Origin: an uncultured Collinsella sp.
GTDB lineage: Bacteria; Actinomycetota; Coriobacteriia; Coriobacteriales; Coriobacteriaceae
Length of the DNA: 6,807 bases
Assembly (NCBI GenBank): GCA_902491055.1
Contig: CABUGI010000098.1
Location: 1 to 6,807, forward strand
Reading direction: 5' to 3'
The number at the start of each line of letters is the position of its first letter. Position 1 is the first letter of the stretch. A program made the position numbers and the translations under genes. The notes beneath the pieces are model-generated. The model searched no databases and was not told the origin of the DNA. It saw only the letters and a program-made list of their open reading frames with translations. Positions 4,823-6,807 of this stretch are shown here, in pieces.

Positions 4823-6580
4823 ATGACAGACGAGCTGGACCCCCAGACTCAGCAGCATATTGATCATTCCGCAGACGCCGTCGACGACTGCGATACTCCC
4901 ACCTGCATCGACGCCTCCACCGATGCGCACGCCGATGCGGACAAGGCAACAGACACAGACGATACTGTCGAGCATGACGAAGGCGAGCAGTCGGAGTCGA
5001 ACGACGCCGAGCCCGATACGGAACCCGCCCCACAAGCAGCGGGCCCCATCGAGGTGTCTTCGGAAGAAGAGCTCGATGCCGTCATGGACTCCATGATGGA
5101 TGCTGTCAAAGCGATGAAAGACGCCGTCGCCGATGCCGATATTGATGCCGAGGAAGAGGAGGCCGCCGAGGCGGCCTCGACCTTTGTGCCCGGCGAGACT
5201 CCGGTTGCCGACCAGGGCAGCACCATGCCCTCATTTCTGCAGCTCGAGCACCCCACGATTGGCGCCGATGCGGTCGATCCGCACGCAGCAGGCTTTTCTG
5301 TGGTCGAGGGCGGTACCGGCAATATCGCCGCGCCGCAGACTGCCGATGCGGACGCTGCCGACACCACTCGCCCGACCGCCCCGCACTCCCCCGCCGCGAG
5401 CCGCGATCTGGGGACCGCTGTCTCGAACACCGCGAACGCCGTGGGCACCTTTATCGCCCAGGGCGCCTCGGCCATGCGCGAGATGAACGCCGCGAAAAAG
5501 GCACTTGCCGATGCCCGCGCCCACCTGACCGAACTTGAGCAGCGCATTGCCGATCAGGCCGAGGAACTCGAGACGCGCCAGGATATCGCAGGCCGCTACG
5601 ACCAGATCGTCGCCGACCAGCGCCAAGCGATCGCTACAGCGCAAAAGGCCGCCGCGGCAGCCGAGATTGACCGTGATGCCCACGCCGCCAAAGCGACAGA
5701 GCTCAAGGGTCAGTTCGAACAAATGAAGACAGAGGATGACGCGACTGAGCTCCGCCTGAAGGCCGCGCTCGACGCCGTGGAGGCCCGCGAGGCAAGCTCG
5801 CGCGAGACCGGCAACCGCCTCGTTCGACGTCTTGAGGATTCCAAGCGCATCCGCGACAAGGTGAAGGCCGAGCGAGACGCCGGCATTGCGGCCGCACAAC
5901 AAACCGTCGACGCCACGCGCGCCCAGCTCGAGACGCTGCGTCATGAGTATGCCGAGCTGCAACGCAATCCCTCGGCAAATCCCGCCAACTATACGGTGCG
6001 CACCAGCGAGCTCTCGATGCAGATCTCCGACACGGCAGATGCCCTGCGAAAAGCCGAAGAAGATGTCCCGCGCATCACCGCCGACCTTGAGCACTCGCTT
6101 GCCGCAGCCGAGCAGGCCGTCGAGCAGGCTCAAGCCCCCATTGCCGAAGCCAAACGCGCGCACCAAGCCGTGACGACTGAGGCTGATGCCGCGCGCGACG
6201 AGCTGCAGACGGCGAAAACTGCCGCCACGACGCGCCAGCGCGAACTGCGCGAGAAGATCGCCGCCGAGGACAAGGCACGCCGCGACCAAGAGCAAAGCAT
6301 CGCCAACGCCCAAGCAGATGCCGCACATGCACAGTCGATCATCGAGCAGGCGACCGAGGTACATGACCATCCAGAGATCACTGAGTCGCTTGCAGGATCC
6401 TTGGCCCGAGACAAAGCCGAACACGCCGAGACCGAGCGAGAAGTCGCCCAGCTCGAGGCCACCGAGGACGCGGTGCGCGAGCGCACCCGCGACTCACGCA
6501 TCAAATTCACCGGCGCCATCGTCTGCATCGTCGCCGCAATCCTGGTGATCATCCTAGTCTGGCTGTTCGCGAGCAAGTAA
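4823..6580 (+). CDS. Acidic, alanine-rich coiled-coil protein with C-terminal membrane anchor (unknown function)
   Basis: I do not recognise a named family for this 585-residue protein. From the start: residues 1-80 are very rich in Asp, Glu, Thr and His and look disordered. Residues ~81-118 form an acidic helix-prone stretch (ELDAVMDSMMDAVKAMKDAV). Residues ~119-194 are a Pro/Gly/Ala linker. Residues ~195-560 are almost all Ala, Glu, Gln, Arg and Lys with heptad-like leucine/alanine spacing, a long coiled coil broken by a Pro/Asn hinge at ~382-391 (NPSANPANY) and a second break near VHDHPEI (~514). Residues ~562-582 (FTGAIVCIVAAILVIILVWLF) are one membrane helix, leaving only ASK after it. 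There is no signal peptide, so it is probably a tail-anchored protein with the coiled coil in the cytoplasm. A scaffold or envelope-spacing role is a guess. ATG 4817 is an alternative start. Strong G/C third-position bias supports real coding. Confidence 0.85.
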   Translation: MTDELDPQTQQHIDHSADAVDDCDTPTCIDASTDAHADADKATDTDDTVEHDEGEQSESNDAEPDTEPAPQAAGPIEVSSEEELDAVMDSMMDAVKAMKDAVADADIDAEEEEAAEAASTFVPGETPVADQGSTMPSFLQLEHPTIGADAVDPHAAGFSVVEGGTGNIAAPQTADADAADTTRPTAPHSPAASRDLGTAVSNTANAVGTFIAQGASAMREMNAAKKALADARAHLTELEQRIADQAEELETRQDIAGRYDQIVADQRQAIATAQKAAAAAEIDRDAHAAKATELKGQFEQMKTEDDATELRLKAALDAVEAREASSRETGNRLVRRLEDSKRIRDKVKAERDAGIAAAQQTVDATRAQLETLRHEYAELQRNPSANPANYTVRTSELSMQISDTADALRKAEEDVPRITADLEHSLAAAEQAVEQAQAPIAEAKRAHQAVTTEADAARDELQTAKTAATTRQRELREKIAAEDKARRDQEQSIANAQADAAHAQSIIEQATEVHDHPEITESLAGSLARDKAEHAETEREVAQLEATEDAVRERTRDSRIKFTGAIVCIVAAILVIILVWLFASK

Positions 6581-6590
6581 ACCAGCCGCC

Positions 6591-6607
6591 AAAAAAAACG
6601 CTCAACT
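6591..6607 (-). terminator. Possible minus-strand terminator T-run for a gene beyond the right edge
   Basis: Eight consecutive A residues on the plus strand (6591-6598) give a minus-strand run of eight Ts. It follows the large 6609-6675 hairpin after about 10 nt, and a small stem (CGC...GCG around AACTGAGTT, 6599-6615) lies directly before it. This would suit a minus-strand gene converging on the coiled-coil gene from outside the window. No such gene is visible, so the call is conditional. Confidence 0.4.
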
Positions 6608-6608
6608 C

Positions 6609-6675
6609 AGTTGCGGTGAAATAGTTCCTGTTTAGCCATCAAATAAGCCAATTCAAGAACTATCTCACCGCAACT
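6609..6675. repeat. 22-bp-arm inverted repeat, copy 2
   Basis: Arms 6609-6630 and 6654-6675 pair at 20 of 22 positions around a 23-nt loop, the same arm and loop lengths as the copy at 451-517. Both mismatches (A6620 with C6664, C6628 with A6656) become G-U pairs in a minus-strand transcript. Arm positions 17-19 read TTC here and GGA in copy 1, with matching changes in the opposite arm. It starts 28 nt after the coiled-coil gene's stop and is followed on the plus strand by TTATTT, so it may also end that gene's transcript. Confidence 0.85.
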
Positions 6676-6680
6676 TATTT

Positions 6681-6719
6681 AGATTGGCGCAAGGCAACCT
6701 ATCCCTCCTGCACCAATCT
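6681..6719. repeat. Short imperfect hairpin AGATTGG...CCAATCT
   Basis: AGATTGG-c-GCA (6681-6691) pairs with TGC-a-CCAATCT (6709-6719): ten pairs and one C-A mismatch, which is G-U on the minus strand. It lies right beside the 6609-6675 hairpin and may belong to the same 3'-end structure. Confidence 0.5.
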
Positions 6720-6732
6720 CTTGACATAAGGA

Positions 6733-6752
6733 GTGTCCCCAAGTGCCGGCAC
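6733..6752 (+). repeat. GTCCCCAAGTGCCGGCA repeat unit, isolated copy
   Basis: The 17-mer at 6735-6751 differs by one base from 3454-3470 and by one from the reverse complement of 3436-3452. The longer stretch 6731-6752 also resembles 3422-3443 in direct orientation. It shows that the units in the composite block before tgt are a dispersed repeat family. No inverted partner is visible here, although the window ends 55 nt further on. The remaining bases to 6807 hold no supported gene. Confidence 0.65.
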
Positions 6753-6807
6753 AGACGATATGAGCAGGACATAAAAACATTGAGAGCCCCTGCTGCATGA
6801 AAGACCG

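Noticed and set aside
5231..6424. A 397-codon minus-strand frame opposite the coiled-coil gene
   Set aside because: Its Gly/Leu/Cys-rich composition, lack of a ribosome site and position antisense to a long biased coding gene mark it as a shadow frame.
6721..6766. TTGACA at 6721-6726 as a promoter -35
   Set aside because: No -10-like hexamer lies 16-18 nt downstream; that interval is the GC-rich repeat unit.

Overview
The window looks like chromosomal DNA from a gut actinomycete of the Coriobacteriia, most likely Collinsella or a close relative. This is inferred from high GC with G/C-rich third codon positions, an actinobacterial-type long N-terminus on the LOG-family protein, an SDR that closely resembles gut bile-acid 12-alpha-hydroxysteroid dehydrogenases, and many short inverted repeats with a GGGAC/GTCCC core. 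Species cannot be fixed by reading alone.

Layout from left to right: (1) the 3' end of a plus-strand gene (to 409) that reads as the C-terminal phospholipase-D-like domain of a DEAD/DEAH helicase, with its HKD motif degraded; (2) a 22-bp-arm hairpin (451-517) between converging 3' ends; (3) a minus-strand RelB/DinJ antitoxin and YafQ-type toxin pair (1141 down to 531); (4) a perfect 16-bp palindrome (1189-1224) between that pair and a minus-strand LOG-like nucleotide phosphoribohydrolase (1255-2013); (5) an intrinsic terminator squeezed between tgt and the LOG-like gene; (6) tgt, tRNA-guanine transglycosylase (2150-3289, minus); (7) a 438-bp gene-free stretch holding nested GGGAC-type inverted repeats, a strong terminator and a set of mutually exclusive stems; (8) the SDR gene (3728-4528, minus); (9) a divergent intergenic region; (10) a plus-strand gene (4823-6580) for an acidic, alanine-rich coiled-coil protein with a C-terminal membrane anchor; (11) a second copy of the 22-bp-arm hairpin and further repeat units to the window end.

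The genes do not form one pathway. tgt (queuosine tRNA modification), the LOG-like enzyme (nucleotide salvage or cytokinin-type hydrolysis) and the SDR (steroid or bile acid redox) appear to be separate or loosely coupled minus-strand transcription units. The toxin-antitoxin pair is a self-contained module. The most distinctive content is non-coding. Two copies of one hairpin, about 6.1 kb apart, differ by three compensated base pairs, which indicates that the paired structure itself is maintained. A second repeat family (GTCCC...GTGCCGGCA) occurs four times. No complete new multi-gene system is evident. The best candidates for undescribed biology are the repeat families and the tail-anchored coiled-coil protein.
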